The translations under genes and the position numbers were made by a program. Source: CAVVUC01 sp963751395 (GTDB taxonomy: Bacteria; Verrucomicrobiota; Verrucomicrobiia; Chthoniobacterales; Chthoniobacteraceae). Taken from it: DNA of 64,000 nt. Location: NCBI GenBank assembly GCA_963751395.1, contig CAVVUC010000004.1, forward strand, positions 744,001 to 808,000, read 5' to 3'. The notes beneath the pieces were generated by a model that made no database searches, was not told the origin of the DNA, and saw nothing but the letters and a program-made list of their open reading frames with translations. Of this stretch, positions 10,001-18,728 are shown in pieces. How positions within the stretch are numbered: the first letter of the stretch is position 1; each line of letters begins with the position of its first letter.

Positions 10001-12868
10001 GTTCATCTTCACGTAGCGCAGGTCGCCGTCCGCCTTGTGCCCGACGACAAACGGCTGCGCCGAGACAAGCAGCGCACTCGTCGTGTTGACGCTGCGTCCG
10101 CCCTCGGCCTCGAAGCCTTCTGCGAAAAATGTCACCGCGTAAGTCGCGCTGGCGAAGCGTTCCAGGTTCAGGTCGAACTCCGCCCCGCCTTTGTCGTCCG
10201 TGGTTTTCTCGCCGAGATCGACGGTCTCGCAATGGATGTCGTGCTGCTTTTCGCGCAAGCGGTCGAAGAAGCTGTAGTCCTTGTATTCATCGAACCGGAA
10301 GCCTCCCGGCGAAAGCTGCATCCGGGCCTTGATGCGACGCTCGGTGGCCGGCGTGCCGTAAAGATTCCGCAGCTCGACAAAGGCGCGGATGTCCTTCGGA
10401 TCGACCCATCCGCCGCCCGACTTCGAGAGGCGCGACGTGATCTTCATTCGGTCGGGGAGAAACTCCTTCACCACCGCACGCGCCGATCCCAGCAGCGTGT
10501 CGTGTTTGCCGTTGCGAATGAGATAAATGTTGATGCCGTATTCTCCGGTCGGCGATTCGTAGGCGGTCTTGTAGGTGAACTCGGCGAAACCGCTCTCCGG
10601 CAGCGCGAGTTTTTTCTCCTGCACGATCGTGCCGCGCGCATCGACCACCTCGGTTTCGAGCGGCAGCCCCGCCAGCTTCCCGCCCCAGTCGCGCTGCTTC
10701 ACGGTGAACGCGACGTGCATCTCGTCGCCAGGCCGATAAACGCCGCGCTCGGTGAAGACGAACGCATCCAGCTCCGATGCCGACACGTTCTCGATGCCGT
10801 CCACGTCGAACCGCGAGAAGTCGAGTTTGCGGTCCTCTCGCGCGTATGGGATGAACGCAACATCGCTTCCGTTCCGCGCAACGATCGCCACCGGCCTGCG
10901 TTCGCGTTCCGCCCTGCCGTGCGACGGAAAGTGAATTCGCCCGTCCGCGCCAGTCGAGCCGCTCACGAGCGGCACGCCGTTTTTCGCAAGGATGTCCACG
11001 GCGACGCCGGCCAGCGGCTCACGCCCGCTCAGCGATTGGAGAAAAATGTCGCGCGAGTCATCGGCGTTTTCCTTCACGAGCAGGCCGATGTCGGTCACGA
11101 GGATGAAGCGCGTGGCGGAAATCTCGCGCAGGTATTTTTTCGTCGTCGGATTCCAGCCGCGTGCCTTGATGAAGAACAACCCCTGCATCGGACTGCCGCC
11201 GTCGTTGGCCGGGCGGAGATGGTTTGCAAAATCGAACGACGAGTAGTTCGACTGGAACTTGTTCGTGATGGCGATCGGCTGCTTCTCGGTCGCGATGCGC
11301 GCGATGTTGGTTTCGTCGAAGTGGTGGCACGCAAACTCCGGGTTTTGAAAATCGCCGCTGGTCTGGCTGACGAGGTGGTTGATCTGGTCGGCGGGCACGC
11401 GGGCGATTGTGTATTCGATCACCGGCACGCCGCGCGACCGGATCGAGAGCTTGCGCTCGCCGCTTAGAGCGAGCACGCCGCCCTCGCCCTGGATTTCGAT
11501 TTCCCGCGGGAGGGCGGGCACGGGGACGATCGCGTCGTAGTCCTCACCGAGCGCAAAGTCGCCGGGCGCGCGCACGCCTTTGCGGATTTTGAAATAGAGG
11601 CTGCCGTTCTGTTCGACGTTGATCTTGAACGTGTGCTCCTTCGAGTTTTCCTGCTTCGACGGAACAAGCGTGAACTTCACCGGCTTCGCGGATTTCAAAA
11701 CGCCGGCATCGACTTCGCGCGGGCTTCCCCACTTCTCTTCGTCGTTGTGGTCGTCGGCATCCGCGTCCTCGGTGTTGTCGTCGTCGGATTCCTCGCCGGC
11801 TTTTGGTTCGTCTCTCGAAGCAGGCTCCTCCGTCGAGGAACCGGGCTGCGCGTCCGTGTCGTCTTTCGCGGGTTTCTTTTTAGGAAGGAGATAAATTTCC
11901 AGCGCCTTCGCGATGTCCTCAGACTTCGCTCCGGCGGTTGTCTTGACGACGAGGATCTGCTCCGGCTCGCCGTTGCTCTTGCGCACGATCTCGCCTTCGA
12001 CCGAGTCGATTTTGAAGAAACTGTAGATGTTTGGAATCCGGATTTTCTTTTGGATGTCCTCTTTCGTCGTGGCGCCGCCCTGTGAAGTCGCAACGCCTTT
12101 GCCGAGAGTGAAGCGCATGAAATCTTCACGCTCGGGCAGGGCGAGCGGCAGGCTGCGCACGTAGGCGATCCGGTGGTGCGGGCCGAAGCTGACGCTGAAG
12201 AGCGGCGCCTGCTTTTGTTTGAATACCTGCGAGCCGCCGAGCATCGCGAGCGACACGCGCTTTTCCAATTCTCCCTGCGCGACGCTGTGCGTGAATTCCA
12301 GCGTGGCGACAACCTGCTTCACCGCTGGGTCGTTCGGGTCCTGATAGAACTCGAGCTTTTTCAACGACGCGGAGAACTTCGGCGTTTCCACGTCGCAGAC
12401 ATGGCGGGTCAGCAGCACACGCGGCGCGAGGATGCTTTTGTCGATGGTGATGCGGTATTTCTTTTCGGCGGGCCAGTCTTGCGCCGGACGGAGTTCGAGA
12501 CATCTGTCGCCGGTCCAGCGCCACGTGCCCTCGATTGCCGGCTCGACGCGCACGCCCGCGGAGAGCGGCTTGCCGATGAGGTCAAGGCGCGCTGCGGAAT
12601 CGTCAAAGCGCACCAGGAGCGGGCGCGGTTTGAGTTCCTTTTCCAGTTTGGTGACCGGCGGTGGATCGACGGACACGGCGACCGTGCGCGGCTTGGGAAG
12701 CTTGCGGTAGTAGTCGTAGCCGAACCAGCCGCCGGCCGAAGCGAGCAGAGTCAGGACGGTAATCCAAACAACGGCCCGGCGGTGCTCGCGCAACCAGCCG
12801 GGCGGCTGCCAGGAGATGTTGCCGAAGATCAGAGTGAGGAGTCGCCGAAGTTTGCTCATAGGCAACAT
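7067..12868 (-). CDS. Bacterial alpha-2-macroglobulin (thioester protease trap)
   Basis: 1933 residues, close to the usual size of about 1650 to 1950. The N-terminus has a membrane segment (about residues 30-48, AVVWITVLTLLAS) instead of the lipobox of E. coli YfhM, so it is probably anchored by a helix. Many macroglobulin (MG) beta domains follow. The thioester motif CSEQ sits in YPNGCSEQL near residue 1480, so the covalent trap is intact. The alpha/alpha toroid with WACEKNDG and TNYIL follows, then the receptor-binding-like C-terminus. A low-complexity Asp/Glu-rich stretch (about 337-385) is inserted between N-terminal domains. A second in-frame ATG three codons in (12859) could be the start. 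It is the first gene of an operon with pbpC and is divergent from the sigma factor. Confidence 0.92.
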   Translation of the reverse strand: MLPMSKLRRLLTLIFGNISWQPPGWLREHRRAVVWITVLTLLASAGGWFGYDYYRKLPKPRTVAVSVDPPPVTKLEKELKPRPLLVRFDDSAARLDLIGKPLSAGVRVEPAIEGTWRWTGDRCLELRPAQDWPAEKKYRITIDKSILAPRVLLTRHVCDVETPKFSASLKKLEFYQDPNDPAVKQVVATLEFTHSVAQGELEKRVSLAMLGGSQVFKQKQAPLFSVSFGPHHRIAYVRSLPLALPEREDFMRFTLGKGVATSQGGATTKEDIQKKIRIPNIYSFFKIDSVEGEIVRKSNGEPEQILVVKTTAGAKSEDIAKALEIYLLPKKKPAKDDTDAQPGSSTEEPASRDEPKAGEESDDDNTEDADADDHNDEEKWGSPREVDAGVLKSAKPVKFTLVPSKQENSKEHTFKINVEQNGSLYFKIRKGVRAPGDFALGEDYDAIVPVPALPREIEIQGEGGVLALSGERKLSIRSRGVPVIEYTIARVPADQINHLVSQTSGDFQNPEFACHHFDETNIARIATEKQPIAITNKFQSNYSSFDFANHLRPANDGGSPMQGLFFIKARGWNPTTKKYLREISATRFILVTDIGLLVKENADDSRDIFLQSLSGREPLAGVAVDILAKNGVPLVSGSTGADGRIHFPSHGRAERERRPVAIVARNGSDVAFIPYAREDRKLDFSRFDVDGIENVSASELDAFVFTERGVYRPGDEMHVAFTVKQRDWGGKLAGLPLETEVVDARGTIVQEKKLALPESGFAEFTYKTAYESPTGEYGINIYLIRNGKHDTLLGSARAVVKEFLPDRMKITSRLSKSGGGWVDPKDIRAFVELRNLYGTPATERRIKARMQLSPGGFRFDEYKDYSFFDRLREKQHDIHCETVDLGEKTTDDKGGAEFDLNLERFASATYAVTFFAEGFEAEGGRSVNTTSALLVSAQPFVVGHKADGDLRYVKMNSDRAIEFIAIDGALKKVAVENLQLRVIEQSYVSVLTKEESGSYVYESVLKERTTRSDAVSISAGGTKFALPTDAPGNYVLELLDTTGGCVSRLSFSVVGLGKISRSLDKNAELQVKLDREQYKAGDEIEISITAPYTGSGLITIERDKVYAHQWFQAGQTSSVQRIRLPEGFDGTGYVNVSFIRALDSKEIFMSPLSYGVVPFTANRERRKLKIDLEAVTKARPGEPLKIGYKTDRPAKIVVFAVDQGILQVTNYELPNPLGYYFRKAALKVGTSQIVDLVLPEYSLLRSSAFGGDGEARQLNPFKRVTEKPVVFWSGVIDADSTRREVTYDVPDYFSGTLTVMAVAISPDAVGSAERNALIRGSFVITPGVPTLAAPGDKFEVGVTIANNVEGSGENAEIALKVEPSVHLEILKSPTMPLRIAEGREATVTFTVRTKEALGSASLLFAASAGGQESRLRSTLSVRPAVAFMTEVRSGNFKKETVELPVTRSMHPEFRKLEAVVSALPLGLAHGLDAYLKNYPNGCSEQLTSGAFCRLMLSDEADFGLTRAEVNAQLEKTFSVLRRRQNDQGAFGYWACEKNDGVDFISAYVMHFLIEAKASGFAPPTDVFKSGLLHLQQMVVKEPRDLAEARTIAYSIYLLTREEVVTTNYILNLRDYLDKKCAKQWQGDLTSVYLAGAWSILKKNDEAQKLIRTYRIGVHDPHERSDFHQPLGTDAQYIAIIARHFPEMLKQVTAADFQNIVGPVSEGKFNTLSAAYAVVALKSYSQHIAASPPELRITEITKQKSETNLPADGRLLKRAAFSPNAASLRFGAKPQVRGMGAFYQVVETGFDAGLPEKSISDGLEVYREYLDKAGRVTGVARLGEPVKVRLRIRSLNAASISNVAIVDLLPGGFEVVGSTLQPGAGQCGVDYVEVREDRAVFFTGVGTNVREITYQIKPCNRGEFVVPPVFAESMYDRAIKARGLAGKITVEDAK

Positions 12869-12946
12869 ACGGTGCGGGGCAGGCGGATCTTTCAGCGAAG
12901 TTCAAAAAACTTCGCGACGCGGAAAAATTTCCGATATGAAGAGAGC

Positions 12947-13567
12947 GTGACCCGCAATGATTTCCTTGTGACAAGGCGCAGCCTGGTGGAGCGGCTGGGC
13001 GACTGGCGCGACCAGGCGAACTGGCGGGAGTTTTTCGACACTTACTGGAAGCTGATCTACGGCGTCGCGCGCAAGGCGGGGCTGACCGACTCCGAGGCGC
13101 AGGATGTCGTGCAGGAAACATTGATCACCGTCGCCAAGCGCATCGACGGGCTGAAGTACGATCCTGCGGTTGGCTCTTTCAAAGGCTGGCTGCTGAACAT
13201 CACCCGCTGGCGGATCGCGGATCAGTTCCGCAAACGGGAACCGGGGGACGCGCCGAAGCGGCGGCGTTCCGACACGCGCCGGACGACCACGATCGAGCGC
13301 GCAGCCGATCCGGCCGGGTTCGATCTGGAATTAACCTGGGAGACGGAATGGCAGCAGAATCTTTTCTCGGCGGCGGTGGCGCGGGTGAAACGGAAGGTCG
13401 ATGCGCGGCAGTATCAGATTTTCGATTGCTACGTGGTGAAGGAATGGCCTGCGCAGAAAGTAGCGAAGTCGCTGGGAGTGAACGTGGCGCAGGTTTATCT
13501 CGCGAAGCATCGCGTTTCGGCCCTTATGAAAAAGGAGCTAAAGAGTCTTGAAGCGAATGGGGTGTGA
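12947..13567 (+). CDS. RNA polymerase sigma factor (sigma-70/ECF type)
   Basis: 206 residues from a GTG start (12947) preceded by a purine-rich GAAGAGAG. Region 2 is visible in YWKLIYGVARKAGLTDSEAQDVVQETLITVAKR and the following FKGWLLNITRWRIADQFRKR; region 4 is the helix-turn-helix in AQKVAKSLGVNVAQVYLAKHRV near the C-terminus. Between them is a basic linker (KRRRSDTRRTTT). The sizes fit the ECF group found next to Ser/Thr kinases in Planctomycetes and Verrucomicrobia. No anti-sigma gene is adjacent; the kinase 160 bases downstream is the likely partner (inference). The frame is open far upstream but that part is the antisense of the macroglobulin gene. The gap 12869-12946 must hold both divergent promoters. 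Confidence 0.85.
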   Translation: MTRNDFLVTRRSLVERLGDWRDQANWREFFDTYWKLIYGVARKAGLTDSEAQDVVQETLITVAKRIDGLKYDPAVGSFKGWLLNITRWRIADQFRKREPGDAPKRRRSDTRRTTTIERAADPAGFDLELTWETEWQQNLFSAAVARVKRKVDARQYQIFDCYVVKEWPAQKVAKSLGVNVAQVYLAKHRVSALMKKELKSLEANGV

Positions 13568-13573
13568 CGAACT

Positions 13574-13710
13574 GACGAAACCCGAATGACAGAATGACGA
13601 AGGAAATCCGAAGCACGAATGACGAAACAGGTCGCTCCCGGCCATGGACGCGAATGATTCGGGCCTGGTCATTGGGTCATTCTTTCGTCATTCGTCATTC
13701 GGGTTTCGTC
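13574..13710. repeat. Inverted repeat element with GTCATTC-type heptamers
   Basis: The intergenic region between the sigma factor and the kinase has a perfect 17-nt inverted repeat: 13574-13590 (GACGAAACCCGAATGAC) and 13694-13710 (GTCATTCGGGTTTCGTC). Additional GAATGACGAA copies lie inside the left side (13592-13601, 13616-13625), and TCATTCTTTCGTCATTCGTCATTC lies on the right. The unit ATTCGTC is the same heptamer that is repeated in tandem inside ubiD at 58096-58128. The right arm can be read as protein, which extends the kinase frame artificially. Confidence 0.75.
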
Positions 13711-13730
13711 ATTCCTTCGGAACAAACTGG

Positions 13731-16199
13731 ATGAGAACCGTGGAACAGAAGCCGCACATTCCCGACCACGAAGTCCTGCGGGTCATCGGACGCGGAGCCT
13801 ACGGAGAAATCTGGATGGCGCGCGGTCTCACCGGCGCGTTGCGCGCGGTGAAAGTGGTGTATCGCAGCACGTTCGAGAACGAGCGCACGTTCAACCGCGA
13901 GTTCGAGGGGATGTCCAGTTTCGAGCCGATTTCGCGGGCGCACGAGGGCTTTGTGGACATCCTGCACGTCGGCCGCACGGAAGCGTTTTTTTACTACATC
14001 ATGGAACTGGGAGACGACCAGGCGGCGGGCCAGGAGATCGATCTGGAGCACTACGTTCCGAAGACGTTGAAGACGGAAATCGACCGGCGCCAGCGGCTGC
14101 CGGTGGAGGAATGTCTGCAACTCGCCCTCTCGCTCACGGACGCGCTGCGCGCCCTGCACGAGCATCGGCTGACGCACCGCGACATCAAACCGGCGAACAT
14201 CATTTTCGTGAACGGCGTGCCGAAGCTTGCGGACATCGGACTCGTCGCGGCGAGCGGGCAGCGGTCGTTTGTCGGCACCGAAGGCTACGTTCCGCCCGAG
14301 GGGCCGGGCACGCCGCAGGCCGATCTCTACAGCCTCGGCAAGGTGCTTTACGAAATCAGCATGGGCAAGGACCGGCTCGATTTTCCCGAGGTCACGACAA
14401 GCCTCAACGAGCTGCCTGACAAGGCGCGCCTGCTTCAGTTCAACGAGGTGTTGTTGAAAGCGTGCGCGAACGATCCGGCCAAGCGCTACGAAAGCGCGCA
14501 GCAAATGCACGACGATTTGTCGGTGCTAAAAAATGGCGGGCGTCGAAAGCGGCGTGCGCTCTGGCCAGTCGCGCTCGGTGCTTTCGCGGTTGCGACCGGC
14601 GCGTTTTGTTATCTCCACTTCCACTCTGAAAAGCGGGACGCCCGGGTCACGGCGACAGTCAACACCGATCCTCCGGGAGCGATGGTTCTGCTCGGCGACA
14701 TGATGAAGAAAAGCCCGGCGACCTTTGCCGAAATCGAGCCGGGCCGGTATTCGCTGCGCGTGATGCTGGCGGGGTTCGATCCGGTCGAGACGAAGGTGGA
14801 GATCGAAAAGCACGGTGAGCTTCCGCTTTTCAAGCTGCAACACAGCACGGGATCGCTGCAACTGACGACACAGCCGCCGGGCGCGGAGTTCGAGCTGCGC
14901 GACGGCGATCAGCTCGTGCGCAAGGGCGTCACGCCCGCGACGCTGAACGATGTCCCGACCGGATCGTATGAAGTGGTCGCGCGCCGGGGCGAATGGGAGT
15001 TGAAAGAGCGTGCGGAGATCAAGCGCAACGAAACTGTGGTGAAGCAGCTCGCTTTCGCAACGGGCGGCGTGACGGTGAACAGCGAGCCGGCTGGCGCGGA
15101 CATTTTCGCGGATGGAAAACCGGTTGGAAAAACTCCGCTGCATCTCGACCTGGCGACGGGCACGCACGCGTTCGCCGCAAAGTTCGACGGCTGGCCGGAG
15201 GACCGCCAGACCACAACGGTCGAGCGCGACCGCGAGGCGGCGGTGAACTTCGATTTTGGCAACGGCTCTGTGAAGATCACGAGTGCACCCGGCGGAGCGA
15301 CCGTCGTGCGCGACGGCACCGAGCTTGGCCAGACGCCTTTGCTGATCGAAGAAGTAAAGCCGGGCAATGTTGCCTACGAACTACGGCTGACCGGATACAA
15401 AGCCGCAACTGTCGGGGGAACGGTGACGCCAAAACGTCAGGCGTTTCTCGCCGCGCGGCTCGAACGCAAGCTCAGCCCCGATCCGAACCAGCCGTGGACG
15501 AACAGCCTCGGAATGAGATTCGTTCCGGTCGGGGGCGTCCGCTTTTGTGTGTGGGAAACGCGGGTGAAAGACTACGACGCCTTCTGCGCCGCGACGGGCC
15601 GCCAGCACGACACACCCGACTTCGAGCAGACGCCCGAGCATCCCGTGGTGAAGGTGAGCTGGAATGACGCGGAGGCTTTTTGCAAATGGCTCACGGAAAA
15701 AGAGCGGAGCGGCGGCATGCTCGAAGACGGCCAGTTTTACCGCCTGCCCACCGACATCGAATGGAGCAATGCCGTCGGCCTCCAGAACGAAGGCGGCAAC
15801 ACGCCGGAGGAGCGCGACGGAAAAGTGAAGGGCGAATTCCCGTGGGGAAAAGCGTGGCCGCCGCCCGGTGGCGCGGGCAATTACTCCGACGTTGCGGCGA
15901 AGCGTCAGCGCGAAAAGATCGACGGCTACTCCGACGGCTCTCCGCAGACCGCGCCGGTCGGCAGCTTCAAGCCGGACCGGAACGGAATCTTCGACATGGG
16001 CGGCAATGTCTGGGAATGGATCGAGGAAGACTACAAGAACAGCGGCAAGTTCAAGGACTGGGGCGTCCTGCGGGGCGGTTCGTGGGGAAACAGCCGGCGC
16101 GGCGAACTGGAGTCAAGCTACCGGAATGTGGTCGATCGCAACGACCGCGACGTCATCTACGGATTCCGCTGCGTGCTCGTTTCAGAGACCGCGAACTAG
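13731..16199 (+). CDS. Membrane Ser/Thr protein kinase with PEGA repeats and FGE-sulfatase domain
   Basis: 822 residues. The kinase domain spans about 12-268: glycine loop GRGAYGEIW (20-28), Lys K41 in AVKVV, HRDIKPAN (149-156), ADIG (167-170, replacing DFG but keeping Asp), YVPPEG (186-191). A membrane helix is at 277-295. Outside the cell come four PEGA-like beta modules of about 65 residues each (about 305-590; DPPGA, QPPGAEF, EPAGADIF, APGGATV). A formylglycine-generating-enzyme/sulfatase-modifying-factor domain (about 605-815) has PVVKVSWNDAEAFCKWL, YRLPTDIEW, GIFDMGGNVWEW and LRGGSW. The ATG at 13731 was preferred over 13644, which would translate the repeat. With the sigma factor upstream, a signal-transduction pair acting on transcription is likely (inference). 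Whether the FGE domain is catalytic or a ligand-binding fold is open. Confidence 0.88.
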   Translation: MRTVEQKPHIPDHEVLRVIGRGAYGEIWMARGLTGALRAVKVVYRSTFENERTFNREFEGMSSFEPISRAHEGFVDILHVGRTEAFFYYIMELGDDQAAGQEIDLEHYVPKTLKTEIDRRQRLPVEECLQLALSLTDALRALHEHRLTHRDIKPANIIFVNGVPKLADIGLVAASGQRSFVGTEGYVPPEGPGTPQADLYSLGKVLYEISMGKDRLDFPEVTTSLNELPDKARLLQFNEVLLKACANDPAKRYESAQQMHDDLSVLKNGGRRKRRALWPVALGAFAVATGAFCYLHFHSEKRDARVTATVNTDPPGAMVLLGDMMKKSPATFAEIEPGRYSLRVMLAGFDPVETKVEIEKHGELPLFKLQHSTGSLQLTTQPPGAEFELRDGDQLVRKGVTPATLNDVPTGSYEVVARRGEWELKERAEIKRNETVVKQLAFATGGVTVNSEPAGADIFADGKPVGKTPLHLDLATGTHAFAAKFDGWPEDRQTTTVERDREAAVNFDFGNGSVKITSAPGGATVVRDGTELGQTPLLIEEVKPGNVAYELRLTGYKAATVGGTVTPKRQAFLAARLERKLSPDPNQPWTNSLGMRFVPVGGVRFCVWETRVKDYDAFCAATGRQHDTPDFEQTPEHPVVKVSWNDAEAFCKWLTEKERSGGMLEDGQFYRLPTDIEWSNAVGLQNEGGNTPEERDGKVKGEFPWGKAWPPPGGAGNYSDVAAKRQREKIDGYSDGSPQTAPVGSFKPDRNGIFDMGGNVWEWIEEDYKNSGKFKDWGVLRGGSWGNSRRGELESSYRNVVDRNDRDVIYGFRCVLVSETAN

Positions 16200-16260
16200 C
16201 TCCTCCCGGCGCGCCACTTTCTTTTGCCAACCAACCGCACCGCCGCTAGATTCGGCAGTC

Positions 16261-17289
16261 ATGGAGACATTACAACTCCTCGCTGTCGCCCTCGGCCTTG
16301 CAAGTCTGGCCGGGCTGAATCTTTACCTCACCGTCTTCGTGACCGGCCTCTCGATCCAGCAGCATTGGATCGTGCTCGCGCCGCAATACCAGCAACTCGA
16401 AGTGCTGGCCCATCCGGCGGTCATCGTGATTTCCGGCGTGTTGTATTTCCTCCAGTTTTTCGCCGACAAAGTCCCGTGGGTCGATTCGCTCTGGGATTCA
16501 ATTCACACCGTCATCCGTCCCATCGGCGGCGCGTTGCTGGCGGTTCGCGTGCTGGGTTCCACCAATCCGGTGTTCGACGTGGTCATCGCCCTGCTCGCGG
16601 GCAGCATCGCCCTGACGGTGCATGGCATGAAGGCGGGGACGCGACTCGTTGCAAACACATCGCCCGAACCGTTCTCGAACATCGCGTTGAGCCTGACCGA
16701 GGATGTCACCGTGCTTGGCGGACTTGCGCTGCTGCATTTCAACCCGATCCTGGCGCTCGTCGTGCTCGTGCTTTTCCTCGCGGCGATCGCCTATTTTGCG
16801 CCGAAGCTGGTGCGCGGAACGAAAGTGATCCTGTGGCTGGTTTGGAAAAAACTGAACGCGCCCGCCGCCGAGGAGGCCGCTCAGGAACTTCCGGACAAGC
16901 TGCCTGCCGACTTCGACATCCTTTTCAGCCGGCTCAATCTGCTCGGCGAAAAAGTCCTCTGGGCCGTGCCGTGCATCAGCGGCTCCTCGAAGCTGTTTCC
17001 GGCGAATCTTTTCGGCTACCTGATCGCCACCGCCGAGGAGCCGAAAAAACTCTGTTTCGTCGCCAGATTCGGTTGGTCGAAAGTCAGCGAAACGCTCGAA
17101 CTCGAAAACTACAAGGTCTCGCGCGAACCAAGGTTTCTGAGCGAGAACCTCGTGCTCTACAGCCTGGAGAAAAAGCCGCGTTTCGTCTTTCTCTTCGACC
17201 GCTCGGTTGCCGCGCGGGTCAAGGCTGTCACCTCGTCGCTCGAACAGCGGTTGGGGGAGCGGGAGCCGGAACTGCTTGCCCGGACATAA
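16261..17289 (+). CDS. DUF4126 family membrane protein
   Basis: 342 residues starting METLQLLAVALGLASLAGLNLYLTVFVTGL, the conserved start of the DUF4126 family. The first 190 residues carry five or six membrane segments with the family features LQFFADKVPWVDSLWDSIHTVIRP and SLTEDVTVLGG. The last 150 residues are soluble and end ELLART. The function of DUF4126 is not known; membership is by pattern only. It begins 61 bases after the kinase stop on the same strand and could be cotranscribed. The frame is open upstream to 15868 but that overlaps the kinase and is a shadow. Confidence 0.8.
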   Translation: METLQLLAVALGLASLAGLNLYLTVFVTGLSIQQHWIVLAPQYQQLEVLAHPAVIVISGVLYFLQFFADKVPWVDSLWDSIHTVIRPIGGALLAVRVLGSTNPVFDVVIALLAGSIALTVHGMKAGTRLVANTSPEPFSNIALSLTEDVTVLGGLALLHFNPILALVVLVLFLAAIAYFAPKLVRGTKVILWLVWKKLNAPAAEEAAQELPDKLPADFDILFSRLNLLGEKVLWAVPCISGSSKLFPANLFGYLIATAEEPKKLCFVARFGWSKVSETLELENYKVSREPRFLSENLVLYSLEKKPRFVFLFDRSVAARVKAVTSSLEQRLGEREPELLART

Positions 17290-17459
17290 GCCGCCCTGCG
17301 GTGGAATATGCGCCTTGAAGACGGGAGCTCACGATAACTCTGGTTCGTGATCTCATGTCCAGACTCTGCCTGGCGGCACGGGCACGTCCATAGCTGACTG
17401 GACTTGGAAACATAACGCCAGAATTCGCACGCTGCCTGACTCGCCGAAGTGTCTGAAAA

Positions 17460-18728
17460 ATGCCCCGACTGGAATGGCAATTCACCACGGAGATTGCAAA
17501 TGCGACCGTTACCATCAATAATTCCATTCAAGCCAACTTGAAATCTATCCCGCAAAAAACCTTCGCCGAATTCTTCGCCGGAATCGGCCTTATGCGCATC
17601 GGGCTTGAGCGTGCTGGCTGGAAAATCGCGTTCGCCAATGACATCGACGAGGACAAGTGGCGGATGTATCGGGATCACTTCGGCGAGACCGGCGAGTTTA
17701 TTCGAGGCGATGTTCATCAACTCTCTGCCGCCGCTGTTCCCGAAGTCGGTCTGGCCACTGCATCTTTTCCATGCAACGATCTCTCGCTCGCCGGCGCACG
17801 CGCAGGGCTTGCTGGCGACCAATCCTCGGCATTCTGGGGATTTGTTGATGTTCTGACGAAGATGGGAGGCAGACGCCCGCCTATGGTCTTGCTCGAAAAC
17901 GTAACCGGATTTTTGACCTCGCATGATGGAAATGATTTCCGTGATGCGCTCCTTGCGCTGAACCGCCTCGGTTATGCGGTGGATGCCTTCATCATTGATG
18001 CTTCCCGGTTTGTGCCACAAAGCAGACAGCGCCTTTTTGTTGTGGGCATAAAAACAGCGACCGTTTCCGCTATCAATGAGACTCCGAGTTTTTACGAAGG
18101 CGACTGTCGGCCGCCAGCGTTGGCGGATTTCATTCTCTGGAATCCTGAAATCAACTGGTGTATTCGAAACCTTCCGCGCCTCCCCATTTCCAAGACCAAA
18201 CTTGCTGACATTCTTGAAGGCTTGTCGCCGAATTCACAAGCATGGTGGAGTCAGGAACGCTGTGACTACCTCTTGAATCAGATGAGTTCGAAGCACCGCG
18301 CCGTGGCAGAAGCGATGATCGCAGGCTCAAAAATAAGCTATGGGACAGTCTTTCGCCGCGTGCGGAATAGCAAATCCATGGCGGAATTGCGCACGGACGG
18401 CATTGCCGGGTGCCTGCGCACACCGCGCGGCGGAAGTGGTCGGCAAATCCTTTTCGCCGCAGGCAAAGGAAAGTTTTCCGTTCGGCTGTTAACCGCTCGC
18501 GAGTGCGCTCGGCTCATGGGGGCGGACGACTTCCGGTTGACTGTTCCGCTCAACCAAGCCCTGTTTGGGTTCGGTGATGCCGTATGCGTCCCGGTGATTG
18601 AGTGGATTGGAAAGCACTATCTTAACCCTGTGTGGAACGAGAATTTCGCCTTGCCGCAGCGAAGTGAAAGTCCAACGCAGACGACCAGCTACCGAAAGGC
18701 AGGTCGGCACCCAGTTAAACAGGCATGA
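17460..18728 (+). CDS. DNA (cytosine-5) methyltransferase of a type II restriction-modification system
   Basis: 422 residues with the ordered C5-methyltransferase motifs: I, FAEFFAGIGL (35-44); IV, SFPCNDLSL with the catalytic Pro-Cys at 104-105; VI, LLENVTG (E146-N147-V148); VIII, QSRQRLF (187-193); IX/X, RLLTARECARLMG and ALFGFGDAVCVPVIEWIG near the C-terminus. The region between VIII and IX (about 210-330) is the target recognition domain, so the recognition sequence cannot be read off. The gene overlaps the next by 4 bp (ATGA, 18725-18728). The DUF4928 and Vsr genes downstream complete a restriction island. Codon use looks less GC-biased than neighbours, as expected for acquired DNA (impression, not measured). 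Confidence 0.93.
   Translation: MPRLEWQFTTEIANATVTINNSIQANLKSIPQKTFAEFFAGIGLMRIGLERAGWKIAFANDIDEDKWRMYRDHFGETGEFIRGDVHQLSAAAVPEVGLATASFPCNDLSLAGARAGLAGDQSSAFWGFVDVLTKMGGRRPPMVLLENVTGFLTSHDGNDFRDALLALNRLGYAVDAFIIDASRFVPQSRQRLFVVGIKTATVSAINETPSFYEGDCRPPALADFILWNPEINWCIRNLPRLPISKTKLADILEGLSPNSQAWWSQERCDYLLNQMSSKHRAVAEAMIAGSKISYGTVFRRVRNSKSMAELRTDGIAGCLRTPRGGSGRQILFAAGKGKFSVRLLTARECARLMGADDFRLTVPLNQALFGFGDAVCVPVIEWIGKHYLNPVWNENFALPQRSESPTQTTSYRKAGRHPVKQA

Noticed and set aside
9098..11467. 789-codon open frame on the plus strand across the macroglobulin gene
   Set aside because: It is antisense to a clearly recognised gene, Arg/Asp/His-rich and without any known motif; long shadows are expected in GC-rich coding DNA.
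13644..13730. 29-residue N-terminal extension of the kinase
   Set aside because: It is translation of the inverted repeat (SSFGFRHSF), a typical false extension; the ATG at 13731 is directly before the conserved domain.
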